A stretch of 64,000 nt of DNA from Klebsiella indica (GTDB lineage: Bacteria > Pseudomonadota > Gammaproteobacteria > Enterobacterales > Enterobacteriaceae): contig NZ_VCHQ01000025.1 in assembly GCF_005860775.1 (NCBI RefSeq), positions 1 through 64,000 on the forward strand, given 5' to 3'. The position numbers were made by a program, and so were the translations under genes. Positions 1 through 8,611 of the stretch are shown one piece after another. Every line of letters starts with the position of its first letter. The stretch's first letter is position 1. The notes under the pieces are model-generated. The model was not told the origin of the DNA. It worked only from the letters and a program-made list of their open reading frames with translations, and searched no databases.

Positions 1-2
1 CG

Positions 3-314
3 CGGCACGTGTGGGAAGAGGCGAAAGAGAAAGCGAACGCGCTGCGGCTGACGAAATGGGGTAAAAAAGTGTACGCGAGGCGCAAGGAAACGGTGGAGAG
101 AAGCTTCGCGGACGCGAAACAGCATCACGGTCACCGGTATGCACGGTTCCGTGGCCTGATGAAAGTGCAGATGCAGTGTCTGCTGGCGGCGACAGCGCAG
201 AATATGAAGAAGTTGGCGCTTCTGGCGCTTTTTTACTGGCTGTTAATGGTGCAGAAAGGGCAGTCAGGAAGACCCGTAACGTCATCAGGATGGCAAAACG
301 CCATGATGGGGTGA
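3..314 (+). CDS. IS1182-family transposase, C-terminal fragment
   Basis: The reading frame is open from the window edge and ends with TGA at 312-314. Visible are an ERSFADAKQHHG motif (residues about 31-42 of the fragment), RFRGLMKVQMQ and a hydrophobic AQNMKKLALL stretch. These are the hallmark end of DDE transposases of the IS1182 group, in which the Glu of ERSFAD belongs to the catalytic triad. Whether the full transposase is intact cannot be judged from here. It reads towards rep, so read-through into rep is possible unless the hairpins downstream stop it. Confidence 0.8.
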   Translation, partial: RHVWEEAKEKANALRLTKWGKKVYARRKETVERSFADAKQHHGHRYARFRGLMKVQMQCLLAATAQNMKKLALLALFYWLLMVQKGQSGRPVTSSGWQNAMMG

Positions 315-360
315 TAAGCGAAAAAAATCGCGATCGCGACCTGTGGTCGCTACAAAAGAA

Positions 361-419
361 GAACCCCATGCAAAAATATGGGGTTCGTCAGCAATCTGTG
401 GCTGCCTGAAAGGGCAGCC
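361..419. repeat. Two perfect hairpins between the transposase and rep
   Basis: Stem 361-369 pairs with 378-386 (gaaccccat / atggggttc). A second stem, 400-406 with 413-419 (ggctgcc / ggcagcc), lies 13 bases further on. Neither is followed by a clear T run, so they are not textbook terminators. They may form part of the IS end or limit transcription leaving the element towards rep. Confidence 0.5.
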
Positions 420-443
420 TGTTGCTCCTTCGTCCCCGCTTTC

Positions 444-452
444 TGCTACAAT
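444..452 (+). promoter_or_regulatory. rep extended -10 promoter element
   Basis: TGCTACAAT is an extended -10 box (TGn plus TACAAT) about 36 bases upstream of the rep ATG. As I remember it, the E. coli rep promoter has the same gctacaatct core. No good -35 is visible, which is usual for extended -10 promoters. The IS end lies just upstream, so the normal upstream context may have been replaced. Confidence 0.5.
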
Positions 453-487
453 CTCCACCCCGTTCGAAGATTGAGCAAAATACTCCC

Positions 488-2506
488 ATGCGTTTAAACC
501 CTGGCCAACAACAAGCCGTCGAATTCGTTACCGGACCGTGCCTGGTGCTGGCGGGCGCCGGTTCTGGCAAGACCCGCGTTATTACCAACAAAATCGCCCA
601 TCTGATCCGCGGCTGCGGCTATCAGGCGCGTCATATCGCGGCAGTGACCTTTACCAATAAAGCGGCGCGTGAAATGAAAGAGCGCGTCGGGCAAACGCTG
701 GGGCGCAAAGAGGCGCGCGGTTTGATGATCTCCACTTTCCACACGCTGGGGCTGGATATTATCAAACGCGAGTATGCCGCATTGGGGATGAAATCGAACT
801 TCTCGCTGTTCGACGATACCGATCAGGTGGCGTTGCTGAAAGAGCTCACCGAAGGGTTGATTGAAGATGATAAGGTGCTGCTCCAGCAGCTGATCTCCAC
901 GATCTCCAACTGGAAAAACGATCTGAAGACCCCTTCGCAGGCTGCGGCGGGAGCAAAAGGGGAACGGGAGCGGATTTTTGCGCATTGTTACGGGCTGTAC
1001 GATGCGCATATGAAAGCCTGCAACGTACTCGACTTCGACGATCTGATCCTGCTGCCGACGCTGCTGTTGCAGCGCAACGAAGAGGTACGGGAACGCTGGC
1101 AGAACAGAATTCGTTATCTGCTGGTGGATGAATATCAGGATACCAATACCAGCCAGTATGAACTGGTGAAATTGCTGGTGGGGCAGCGGGCGCGCTTTAC
1201 GGTGGTAGGCGACGACGATCAGTCAATCTACTCCTGGCGCGGCGCGCGTCCGCAGAACCTGGTGCTGTTAAGCCAGGATTTCCCGGCGCTGCAGGTGATA
1301 AAGCTGGAGCAGAACTACCGCTCTTCCGGGCGTATTCTGAAGGCGGCCAATATCCTGATTGCCAATAACCCGCACGTTTTTGAGAAGCGTCTGTTTTCCG
1401 AACTGGGTTACGGCGCGGAGCTGAAGGTGCTCTCCGCGAATAATGAAGACCATGAAGCGGAACGCGTAACCGGCGAGCTGATCGCCCATCACTTTATTAA
1501 TAAAACCGAATATAAGGATTATGCGATCCTTTATCGCGGCAACCACCAGTCGCGGGTTTTTGAAAAGATGCTGATGCAGAACCGCATCCCGTACAAAATT
1601 TCCGGCGGCACCTCGTTCTTTTCTCGCCCGGAAATTAAAGACCTGCTGGCCTATCTGCGGGTGTTGACCAACCCTGATGATGACAGCGCCTTCCTGCGTA
1701 TCGTCAATACGCCGAAGCGTGAAATCGGTCCGGCGACGTTGCAAAAGCTGGGCGAGTGGGCGATGGGGCGTAACAAAAGTCTGTTTACCGCCAGCTTTGA
1801 TATGGGGCTGACCCAGACGTTAAGCGGGCGCGGCTATGACGCGTTAACCCGCTTCACCCACTGGTTAAGGGAAATTCAGCAGCTTTCAGAGCGTGAGCCG
1901 ATCGCCGCCGTCCGTGACCTGATCCGCGGGGTGGATTATGAATCCTGGCTATATGAAACGTCGCCCAGCCCGAAAGCCGCCGAAATGCGGATGAAAAACG
2001 TCAATACGCTCTTCTCGTGGATGACTGAAATGCTGGAAGGCAGCGACATCGATGAACCGATGACGCTCACTCAGGTTGTTACCCGCTTCACGCTGCGCGA
2101 TATGATGGAGCGCGGCGAGTCGGATGAGGAGATGGATCAGGTGCAACTGATGACGCTTCATGCTTCAAAAGGGCTGGAGTTTCCGTACGTCTATCTGGTT
2201 GGCATGGAGGAGGGGCTGTTGCCGCACCAGAGCAGTATTGATGAAGACAATGTCGATGAAGAACGCCGTCTTGCCTACGTTGGTATTACCCGCGCGCAGA
2301 AAGAGCTGACTTTTACCTTATGCAAAGAGCGTCGCCAGTACGGCGAACTGGTGCGGCCTGAGCCGAGCCGTTTCCTGCTGGAATTGCCGCAGGATGACCT
2401 GATCTGGGAGCAGGAGCGCAAAGTTATTTCGGCGGAAGAGCGCATGCATAAAGGTCAGGCGAACGTCGCCAACATCCGGGCGATGCTGGCGAAAGCGCGT
2501 AAATAG
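488..2506 (+). CDS. rep: ATP-dependent DNA helicase Rep (UvrD/Rep superfamily 1)
   Basis: This is the 3'-5' helicase that travels with the replisome through DnaB and removes proteins from DNA. The protein has 672 residues (E. coli 673). Walker A AGAGSGKT is at residues 22-29. LLVDEYQDT (Walker B) and [11 protein letters not shown] lie in the middle, and [12 protein letters not shown] and the motif VI region [10 protein letters not shown] are near the C-terminus. The start MRLNPGQQQ at 488 is preferred over an upstream in-frame TTG at 422 because it matches the conserved N-terminus and follows the -10 box. The gene is convergent with the kinase gene, with only 3 bases between stop codons. Confidence 0.97.
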   Translation: MRLNPGQQQAVEFVTGPCLVLAGAGSGKTRVITNKIAHLIRGCGYQARHIAAVTFTNKAAREMKERVGQTLGRKEARGLMISTFHTLGLDIIKREYAALGMKSNFSLFDDTDQVALLKELTEGLIEDDKVLLQQLISTISNWKNDLKTPSQAAAGAKGERERIFAHCYGLYDAHMKACNVLDFDDLILLPTLLLQRNEEVRERWQNRIRYLLVDEYQDTNTSQYELVKLLVGQRARFTVVGDDDQSIYSWRGARPQNLVLLSQDFPALQVIKLEQNYRSSGRILKAANILIANNPHVFEKRLFSELGYGAELKVLSANNEDHEAERVTGELIAHHFINKTEYKDYAILYRGNHQSRVFEKMLMQNRIPYKISGGTSFFSRPEIKDLLAYLRVLTNPDDDSAFLRIVNTPKREIGPATLQKLGEWAMGRNKSLFTASFDMGLTQTLSGRGYDALTRFTHWLREIQQLSEREPIAAVRDLIRGVDYESWLYETSPSPKAAEMRMKNVNTLFSWMTEMLEGSDIDEPMTLTQVVTRFTLRDMMERGESDEEMDQVQLMTLHASKGLEFPYVYLVGMEEGLLPHQSSIDEDNVDEERRLAYVGITRAQKELTFTLCKERRQYGELVRPEPSRFLLELPQDDLIWEQERKVISAEERMHKGQANVANIRAMLAKARK

Positions 2507-2509
2507 CGG

Positions 2510-3472
2510 TTAACGGCTCTCTTCCTGTCGCAGCTGGAACCGGCGTAGCTGCTGGCGAGTGGGCGCGCCGTCTGAACCGGGTTTACTGACGACGATCGCC
2601 GCCACCTGGTTGCCCAGCAGCGCGGCCTGACGCAAATTCATCCCGCAGGCCAGCCCGGCGATCGTGCCCGCGCAGTGGCTGTCTCCTGCGGCAATGGTGT
2701 CGTGGACTTTCACTCGGCAAGCCGGGACATGCCGTGGCTTCACATCGGGTTCTACCACCCATGCGCCCTCTCTATCAAACCGACAAATCGCCCGCAACAG
2801 CCAGTCTCTGGCGAGCCGTGAGGCGGCGTCAGGCGTGGCGCCATCCAGGTCATACAAACGTGCGCATAGCGTTCTGAGTTCATCGCGGTTCAGGGTGAGA
2901 ACGGGACGTTTTCGCAGTAACGCCTGAATAAAGTGAATATCCAGATCGTCCAGGCGGGGGCCAAAATCAACGAATAGCGTCTTATCCTCCGTAAGCGCGA
3001 GGATCCACTGGCGCAGCTCTGCGCTGGCCAGTTCGTAACCTGAAACATAAATGATAGCGCCCTTCGGCTGCGGGATTTGCGCCAGCAGACCGGCGTTCCA
3101 GTGCTGCTCGCAACCCTCAATGGTGATAAACGTCCGCTCTTTGTTTGCCTCAACGAGAGCCAGACACCAGCCGTTATCGTGGTCAGGGTGACGTAAGAGT
3201 ACGGGTAAATTTTCCTGCGCCATTTTTTGCGCCACGGCTTGCCCCCACTCGCCGTTGCCTACCGGTATGGCGTTAACAGGGGCCAGTTCAAGGCGCGCGA
3301 GCGCGCGGGCGACATTAAACGCGCAGCCGCCAATCTGCCGTCCACCGTCGCAAGCGGAGATATCGCCACCGCTTTGCGGCAGCGTATCGAGATGGAGAAT
3401 CATGTCGACAAAAGCGGCGCCGATAACCACGATCGGCCGCTGCGGCGATAGCCGATCAGCCGTTATTATCAT
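2510..3472 (-). CDS. PfkB-family (ribokinase-like) sugar or nucleoside kinase, YegV-like
   Basis: This 320-residue PfkB carbohydrate kinase resembles E. coli YegV (321 aa). The N-terminal sheet IVVIGAAFVDMI is followed by the glycine-rich GGRQIGGCAFNVARAL substrate-lid region. The C-terminal signature DTIAAGDSHCAG begins at D258, and D264 is the predicted catalytic base. The usual anion-hole sequence is GAGD; here it reads AAGD, an uncommon change. The gene overlaps the permease stop by 17 bases, so the two are translationally linked and it is the last gene of a leftward operon. It probably phosphorylates the sugar released by the neighbouring glycohydrolase. The substrate is unknown. Confidence 0.85.
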   Translation of the reverse strand: MIITADRLSPQRPIVVIGAAFVDMILHLDTLPQSGGDISACDGGRQIGGCAFNVARALARLELAPVNAIPVGNGEWGQAVAQKMAQENLPVLLRHPDHDNGWCLALVEANKERTFITIEGCEQHWNAGLLAQIPQPKGAIIYVSGYELASAELRQWILALTEDKTLFVDFGPRLDDLDIHFIQALLRKRPVLTLNRDELRTLCARLYDLDGATPDAASRLARDWLLRAICRFDREGAWVVEPDVKPRHVPACRVKVHDTIAAGDSHCAGTIAGLACGMNLRQAALLGNQVAAIVVSKPGSDGAPTRQQLRRFQLRQEESR

Positions 3473-4865
3473 GATAAGCCCCCTTTTTGGCTCCGAACAT
3501 GAGATACAGCATCAGGCTCAGAATAAAAGAGATGAACAGTCCGAGGCTGGAATCCGCGAAAATCCCGACAGCAAAGGGCCCGTCGATAAAGCCGGTTTTC
3601 GATACCATCAATCCAGCCAGCGCGCCGACAATCCAGCAGGCGAGCGCGATTCGGTTTGCGCCGCTTTCGCGGAATAAGTCCGCTTCGGCATATCCGCCAT
3701 GGCGGCGCAGCCGGTAAAAATCGACGATAAAAATGGCGGCCCAGGCGGCCAGAAAGACGCCGCAGAAAATCAGGAATGCGATGAACGGCCCGAGAAAATC
3801 TTTCGAGACGAACAGCACGTAGAGGGCGATCCCCAGCACCAGCACGGCGTCCAGGGCGACGGCGGAACGTTGCTGTAGCTTGATCCCCATGCTTAACAGG
3901 TTAAGACTGGCGGAATAGAGGCTCAGGACGGCGATCGTCACAACCCCGGCGGTCGCGGCGGCCAGATAGGGGATTGCCATCCAGGAAGGCAGCAGTTTGC
4001 CGATCGCGGAAATCGGGTTCTCGCTGGACGCCAGATCGGGGATCTGGGCGGTAAGCAGTATGCCGGTGAGCATCAGCAGCAACAGGGGAACGGCGGCGCC
4101 GCTGACGACGGCGAGAAAAATGCGCTTTTCACCGGAACCAGGATGCTGATCCCGGCTATAGTCGGCGCCGGCGATAGCCCAGCTGATACCGGTGCCTGCG
4201 GCAATAATAGAGACTGCCGGGAGAAAACCGGTCATCCAGTTGCCCGGAGGCAGCGCGAGGATGGCCTGCCAGTCTGCGGTAAACAGTAAATAAATCACCA
4301 CCAGCAGCGTCATGGCGCCAAAGATACGGGTGATCCATTTTTGCATCATCAATACGGTATTCTGGCCGAGCACGCTGACCAGCACGGTCAATCCGCCAAA
4401 CAGAAAAAGTGATAACGCGGTGGTGGTCAGACTCTCTGCAAACCCCATGGCGGCAAACATCGCGACGAGCGTGAGCGTGCCGGTAATCATATTCACCGAT
4501 TCCCAACCCATCAGGTTGATCCAACAAAAGCTGGTGGGCGCGATATTACCGCGTTTGCCAAATATGATGCGGGAGAGCGTCAGCGTCGTGGTGCGCCCAA
4601 TTTTTCCGGCGATACTGGTTACCCCAACCAGCGCAAAGGAGGCGACTCCCGCCACGGCGGCAAGTATCGACTGCCAGAATGAGAGCCCGAACGACACAAT
4701 GACCGCGCCGTAAACGACCCCGAGAATGCCGATATTCGCCGCGCACCAGACGAAAAATAGCTGGATCGGTTTTTGGGTCTGGTGGACGGGAGGTACCAGA
4801 CCGATTCCCAGCTCCGCCATGCCGGGGGTCTGGATGGTGCCATCGTATGAAGCTTTGCTGTCCAT
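3456..4865 (-). CDS. NCS1-family (CodB-like) nucleobase/nucleoside permease
   Basis: This 469-residue polytopic membrane protein has about 12 predicted hydrophobic segments. Features of the nucleobase:cation symporter-1 family are visible: an N-terminal LFFVWCAANIGILG helix, the LSRIIFGKRGN loop, and SFCWINLMGWESVNM in the next helix. NCS1 proteins import cytosine, purines, allantoin, thiamine and similar compounds. Start ATG 4865 has an AGAGGGT ribosome site six bases upstream. It sits between the glycohydrolase (18-base gap) and the kinase. In E. coli the comparable yegTUVW group has an MFS nucleoside transporter (YegT) in this role, so the transporter class differs. The substrate cannot be read from the sequence. 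Confidence 0.85.
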   Translation of the reverse strand: MDSKASYDGTIQTPGMAELGIGLVPPVHQTQKPIQLFFVWCAANIGILGVVYGAVIVSFGLSFWQSILAAVAGVASFALVGVTSIAGKIGRTTTLTLSRIIFGKRGNIAPTSFCWINLMGWESVNMITGTLTLVAMFAAMGFAESLTTTALSLFLFGGLTVLVSVLGQNTVLMMQKWITRIFGAMTLLVVIYLLFTADWQAILALPPGNWMTGFLPAVSIIAAGTGISWAIAGADYSRDQHPGSGEKRIFLAVVSGAAVPLLLLMLTGILLTAQIPDLASSENPISAIGKLLPSWMAIPYLAAATAGVVTIAVLSLYSASLNLLSMGIKLQQRSAVALDAVLVLGIALYVLFVSKDFLGPFIAFLIFCGVFLAAWAAIFIVDFYRLRRHGGYAEADLFRESGANRIALACWIVGALAGLMVSKTGFIDGPFAVGIFADSSLGLFISFILSLMLYLMFGAKKGAYHDNNG

Positions 4866-4883
4866 ATAGATACCCTCTATGAA

Positions 4884-5900
4884 TTATGCGAAGCGATAAC
4901 CTGCAAGTTGCTGTGCGTAAGGCGTGAAATCTATATTGTTGGCCTGATTAATCTGGTGTATTGCGTCTTCAGGGAAGGCGTCGATTCCATGAAGCGCGCC
5001 GCAGATAGCGGTTGCCATCGCGCCAATGGTGTCAGTGTCGCCGCCCAAATTTGCCGCCAGCATGGCGCATTTCATTGGCTGCGTTCCGGATAGATCGACC
5101 AGCGCAATTGCTGCGGGGACGGATTCGATGACATCCATACCAGCACCGATATCCGTATAAATACGATCAATGCCTTTCAGGTGATCTGTTTCCCCCGACA
5201 TCTTTTCCAGCGCCAGCTGGATGCGATTACCGAGAAGTGGACTAAAAGTGGACTCATAATGGCGCTGAGTTTCGTTCGCCAGCGATACCAGCTCCGTTTT
5301 GATTAATGACCAGTCGGCACTTTCAATGGCGCGACTGATGGCCCAGGCAATTACCACCGCACCGGCAATGGCGATATCTGATTTGTGTGTAGGCAGGCAG
5401 GACAGCCGTACTTGCTCAATGAAAAAGGCTTTGTCCCGGGTTGGCAGCAGGCAACCCATCGGCGCCACGCGCATTGCCGCGCCGTTGGTCACGCCGTTGG
5501 CGGCGATGTCATCCAGCAACTGCCCCTGCTCAAGTGCAATCAGGGACGCTTTCGAGGTCGGGCCGAGGATATTTTTTTCAAATGCCTGACAGCCTCTGGC
5601 CCACAGCAGAATATGTCTGGCGATAAGCAGTGGATTGGTGACACCGTTGTTTTCATTCAGCGCATCCATCAGTGCGATACACTGATGGGTATCATCGGTG
5701 AATTCAGCGGCGTTAAATTCGCAGGCGGCGATATTTTCTTTCGGACCGGGAAGAAAGCGTTCTATCCAGCCAAAATAGTTAATGATTCGACGCTTAGCCC
5801 ATAATTCAGAAGGCATTCCCATTGCATCGCCAGTGGCTTGCCCGTAAAGGCAGCCAAGAATGCGGCGTTCCGCGGTAGACGCAGGGCGAATATCAGACAT
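4884..5900 (-). CDS. ADP-ribosylglycohydrolase family protein, YegU-like
   Basis: The protein has 338 residues when started at 5900, where GGGAG lies six bases upstream; an upstream in-frame ATG at 5927 has no such site. Dinuclear-metal ARH motifs are present: GQATGDAMG (20-28), TDDTHQ (68-73) and GGDTDTIGAM (286-295), whose Asp and Thr residues bind the two Mg ions. The family cleaves N- or O-ribosyl bonds in ADP-ribosyl proteins, dinitrogenase reductase or small ribosides. In an operon with a nucleobase-type permease and a sugar kinase, a small-molecule glycosidase role is more likely than protein de-ADP-ribosylation; this is inference. It is the first gene of the leftward operon. Confidence 0.88.
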   Translation of the reverse strand: MSDIRPASTAERRILGCLYGQATGDAMGMPSELWAKRRIINYFGWIERFLPGPKENIAACEFNAAEFTDDTHQCIALMDALNENNGVTNPLLIARHILLWARGCQAFEKNILGPTSKASLIALEQGQLLDDIAANGVTNGAAMRVAPMGCLLPTRDKAFFIEQVRLSCLPTHKSDIAIAGAVVIAWAISRAIESADWSLIKTELVSLANETQRHYESTFSPLLGNRIQLALEKMSGETDHLKGIDRIYTDIGAGMDVIESVPAAIALVDLSGTQPMKCAMLAANLGGDTDTIGAMATAICGALHGIDAFPEDAIHQINQANNIDFTPYAQQLAGYRFA

Positions 5901-6117
5901 CAATGACTCCCGGCAAGAAGTGAACAAAAGTTATACTGAAAATAGATCCAGATTAAGTCCAGTTAAAGTCCTTTATCATCACACTGTGATCGACGGGACA
6001 TTTTGATGATAAGAAGGGAGGCGGGAGCGTGCCGGGAGACGCGATGATGGCGCTACAGATTCCAGTATGGATCCACTATGATAAATCCACAGCCACATAA
6101 TTCTGGAAGGCCACGAA
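5901..6117. promoter_or_regulatory. Divergent promoter region between the ARH operon and the GntR regulator
   Basis: The stretch holds two short symmetric sequences: ATCACA-C-TGTGAT at 5978-5990 and TGGATCCA at 6068-6075. Two near-repeats ending in agtcc lie close to 5950-5971. One of the palindromes is a plausible operator for the adjacent GntR protein, but I cannot choose between them. The 5978 palindrome has the wrong spacing for CRP. Confidence 0.35.
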
Positions 6118-6861
6118 ATGATGCCGCAACCGCTGCTTGAGTACATAAAAGCTCGCCTGAATGCAGAGGCGCCCGCGCCGCTTTATATGCAACTAAAACA
6201 AGCTATTGAAGCAGCGATGGCGGATCGGTTACTGACTCATGGCAGTATTTTGCCCTCTGAACGTAAAATGTCTCAGGCGCTTGAATTATCACGGGTGACG
6301 GTGGTGAAAGCGCTGGAGGCTTTGCAGGAAGGCGGGCGGGTTATCAAGCGGCACGGGAAAGGGACGGAAGTGAATCAGCCGGTAAGTTATAACCTTGCCA
6401 GCGGCGGATTTTCTGCCCAGCTACAACATGCCGGGACGCTGTCCGACCGCTGGCTGGTGAGGGAAAAACTGGCGGCGGATGACGTTCTGGCACGTGAACT
6501 GGAGATCGCTGTCGGGGATCGCGTGGCGAAAATAAAACGCGTACGCCTGGTAGATTCCCTGCCGGTTTCTATCGAGACCATGTTTATCCCGGCGCGTTTC
6601 TTGCCACGCCCGGATTTATTCGAAGGTTCACTGTATGCTCACTGGGCTGAAAACGGAATTTTTCCCGATCTTCAGGATTACTCCCTGACGGTACATGTCC
6701 CTTCGGCAGAAGAACTGAGTTTACTGGATTTACCGCATGGGGTCCCATTAATGAAAATTACGCTGAAAAGCCGTAACGCTCAGGGAGACGTGTTGGAATA
6801 CGGAACCGCGTTTTGCCTGAGCAATTACTTCAATTTTGATTTCAGGGTGAAGCTACAATAA
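6118..6861 (+). CDS. GntR/HutC-type regulator with UTRA ligand domain, YegW-like
   Basis: This 247-residue regulator resembles E. coli YegW (248 aa). The N-terminal winged helix (about 20-85) contains PLYMQLKQAIEAA, LPSERKMSQALELSRVTVVKAL and the wing GRVIKRHGKGTEV. Residues about 100-240 form the UTRA effector domain, ending FCLSNYFNFDFRV. GGAAGG lies eight bases before ATG 6118; a second ATG follows directly. It is divergent from the ARH-permease-kinase operon and probably represses it until a pathway metabolite, such as a phosphorylated sugar, is bound. That role is inferred from family and position. Confidence 0.87.
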   Translation: MMPQPLLEYIKARLNAEAPAPLYMQLKQAIEAAMADRLLTHGSILPSERKMSQALELSRVTVVKALEALQEGGRVIKRHGKGTEVNQPVSYNLASGGFSAQLQHAGTLSDRWLVREKLAADDVLARELEIAVGDRVAKIKRVRLVDSLPVSIETMFIPARFLPRPDLFEGSLYAHWAENGIFPDLQDYSLTVHVPSAEELSLLDLPHGVPLMKITLKSRNAQGDVLEYGTAFCLSNYFNFDFRVKLQ

Positions 6862-6911
6862 CGGGGCGTCGCACCAACGCACCCGCAACCTGAAATATGA
6901 CGGATATCAAC

Positions 6912-8405
6912 TCAGGATGGCTGTTCTTTGATCAACAGCGGCCAGTGAACGTAACTTTGCCACTGGCACTCCTGTTCTACCATTTCCTGGCCCAGCGGAT
7001 GATTTTCCAGCCAGCCGTGCGGCAGCGTCAGCGTCAAACTTTCATCTTCGGCGGCCAGCGTAATCATCGGCAGCAAATCGTCGCGTCGGCGACTGGCGAA
7101 CAGAATAGCCAGTCTCAGCAGGCGGCACATATGCTCCGCGACCTTCGGCGGAACCGCGTTTTGTTGATGAATTGAAGAGAGGTCGACAGCATTGGTCTGG
7201 TTTAACAGCAGCGTGGCCAGCAGCTTCTTTTGCGCAGGTGTAAAGCCGGGCAGGTCGAGATTGCGTACCAGCCAGGCGGAATGCAGCGGTGCTTGTTTGT
7301 ATTCCACGCTCAGGCCGATTTCATGCAGCTGACAGGCACTTTGCAGCAGATCAAAGCACAATGGCTCAATTTCCCAGCGCTTTTCCACCTGATGAACGAA
7401 ATGGTCGGCCAGGCGGGCAACGCGTTGTGCCTGAGCGGTATCCACCAGAAACCGGCGCTGAATATTACGTAGCGTGCGGCTACGAATATCCTGATCGACC
7501 GACAAATGCAGCATACCGTAAACGAGGCCTTCGCGTAGTGCACCGCCCGCCAGGGTCATGCTCTGTATGTTTAGCTCGCTGAAGATAGCCATCAGAATGG
7601 CCAGGCCGCTGGGGAAAACGAGCGCGCGTTCGAGCGTCAGGCCTTCAATTTCCAGCTCTTCCAGACGGCCACACTGAATCGCGCGCTGTTTAAGCTGCCG
7701 GAGCTTATCCAGAGTGATGCGTTCATCCATCCCCTGGGCCATCATGATTTCCTGTAATGCCTGAACGGTGCCGGACGCGCCGACGCACACTTTCCAGCCG
7801 TGATAGCGCAGAACATCGGCGACGGGGCGTAATACCTCACGTGCGGCGGTTTCCGCAAGATCGAAATTTTCTTTGGTGAGACTACGATCGGCGAAGTAGC
7901 GCTCCAGCCAGGTGACGCAGCCCATCGACAGGCTGAAAAGCGAGGTGGTTTGTGCTCCGGTACCGGTAACCAGTTCGGTACTGGCGCCGCCGATATCCAC
8001 GACCAGGCGCTGATCCGCGCCGCCGGTGGTATGCGCCACGCCCTGATAGATCAGGCGAGCTTCTTCTTCTCCGCTGATGACCTGCACCGGGCAGCCGAGG
8101 ATCTCCTGCGCTTTCTCCAGGAACTCTCCGGCGTTAACTGCCAGACGTAATGTTGCGGTAGCAACCACGCGGATTTGCGCCGTAGGGATATCCTGCAAAC
8201 GCTCGGCAAACAGGCGTAAACATTGCCAGCCGCGCTCCATGGCTTCCGCTGAGAGGGTGTTGTCATTACTCAATCCAGCAGCCAGACGGACTTTACGTTT
8301 GATACGATTGAGGGTCTGGATGCTCCCGGCCACCTCGCGTACAACCAGCATATGAAAGCTATTGGAACCAAGATCGATAGCCGCATAGAGCGAGGGGGAA
8401 CTCAT
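6912..8405 (-). CDS. gppA: Guanosine pentaphosphate phosphohydrolase / exopolyphosphatase GppA
   Basis: GppA converts pppGpp to ppGpp and can degrade polyphosphate. It has an actin-like ATPase fold with [13 protein letters not shown] (phosphate-1), [11 protein letters not shown] and [12 protein letters not shown] (phosphate-2), followed by an HD-like C-terminal half containing [12 protein letters not shown]. Start 8405 gives 497 residues (E. coli 494). An AGGA lies eight bases upstream of this ATG, whereas the ATG at 8414 overlaps it. The C-terminal third differs most from E. coli. It lies downstream of rhlB in the same direction, separated by about 200 bases with an inverted repeat. Confidence 0.95.
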   Translation of the reverse strand: MSSPSLYAAIDLGSNSFHMLVVREVAGSIQTLNRIKRKVRLAAGLSNDNTLSAEAMERGWQCLRLFAERLQDIPTAQIRVVATATLRLAVNAGEFLEKAQEILGCPVQVISGEEEARLIYQGVAHTTGGADQRLVVDIGGASTELVTGTGAQTTSLFSLSMGCVTWLERYFADRSLTKENFDLAETAAREVLRPVADVLRYHGWKVCVGASGTVQALQEIMMAQGMDERITLDKLRQLKQRAIQCGRLEELEIEGLTLERALVFPSGLAILMAIFSELNIQSMTLAGGALREGLVYGMLHLSVDQDIRSRTLRNIQRRFLVDTAQAQRVARLADHFVHQVEKRWEIEPLCFDLLQSACQLHEIGLSVEYKQAPLHSAWLVRNLDLPGFTPAQKKLLATLLLNQTNAVDLSSIHQQNAVPPKVAEHMCRLLRLAILFASRRRDDLLPMITLAAEDESLTLTLPHGWLENHPLGQEMVEQECQWQSYVHWPLLIKEQPS

Positions 8406-8414
8406 ACATTTCAT

Positions 8415-8605
8415 CCTTCAGGCTGCCTCAGTGTTGGCTGCGTTGATTATTCGGCCCGCTCCTGGGACCCAACCCGACGGGGCGTTGTAAGCGGCGTGCA
8501 AATCTGTTGCTGACAAATTTATCACCCGAATCACTTACCCGAAAAAGCCCGTCGGGATTCGCTTCTTTGCTGCCCTGATGCAACCTGAATGACGTTGTGT
8601 ATGGC
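8415..8605. repeat. Imperfect palindromic intergenic element between rhlB and gppA
   Basis: CCCGACGGG (8473-8481) and CCCGTCGGG (8548-8556) form a perfect nine-base stem. Flanking parts (ttggctgcgtt near 8433; gggattcgcttctttgctgcc near 8554; tgcaacctgaatgac near 8579) also look like the two arms of a larger palindrome. Related arms appear at the metE leader (52101-52174), and one arm-like piece lies at 6872-6905. These resemble the 100-150 bp palindromic intergenic repeats scattered in enteric genomes. It may stabilise or separate the rhlB and gppA messages. Confidence 0.45.
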
Positions 8606-8611
8606 ATATCG

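Larger units (their letters stand above)
1..419 (+). mobile_element. Right end of an IS1182-type insertion sequence (partial)
   Basis: The first 314 bases encode the C-terminus of an IS1182-type transposase. They are followed by about 100 bases of non-coding, hairpin-rich sequence typical of an element end. The left part lies outside the window. I cannot place the outer terminus exactly: it lies somewhere between the transposase stop and the rep -10 region near 447, because the partner inverted repeat and the target duplication are not visible. Confidence 0.6.

Noticed and set aside
5978-5990. CRP site in the ARH/GntR intergenic region
   Set aside because: The half-sites TCACA and TGTGA are in the opposite order to a CRP site and only one base apart.
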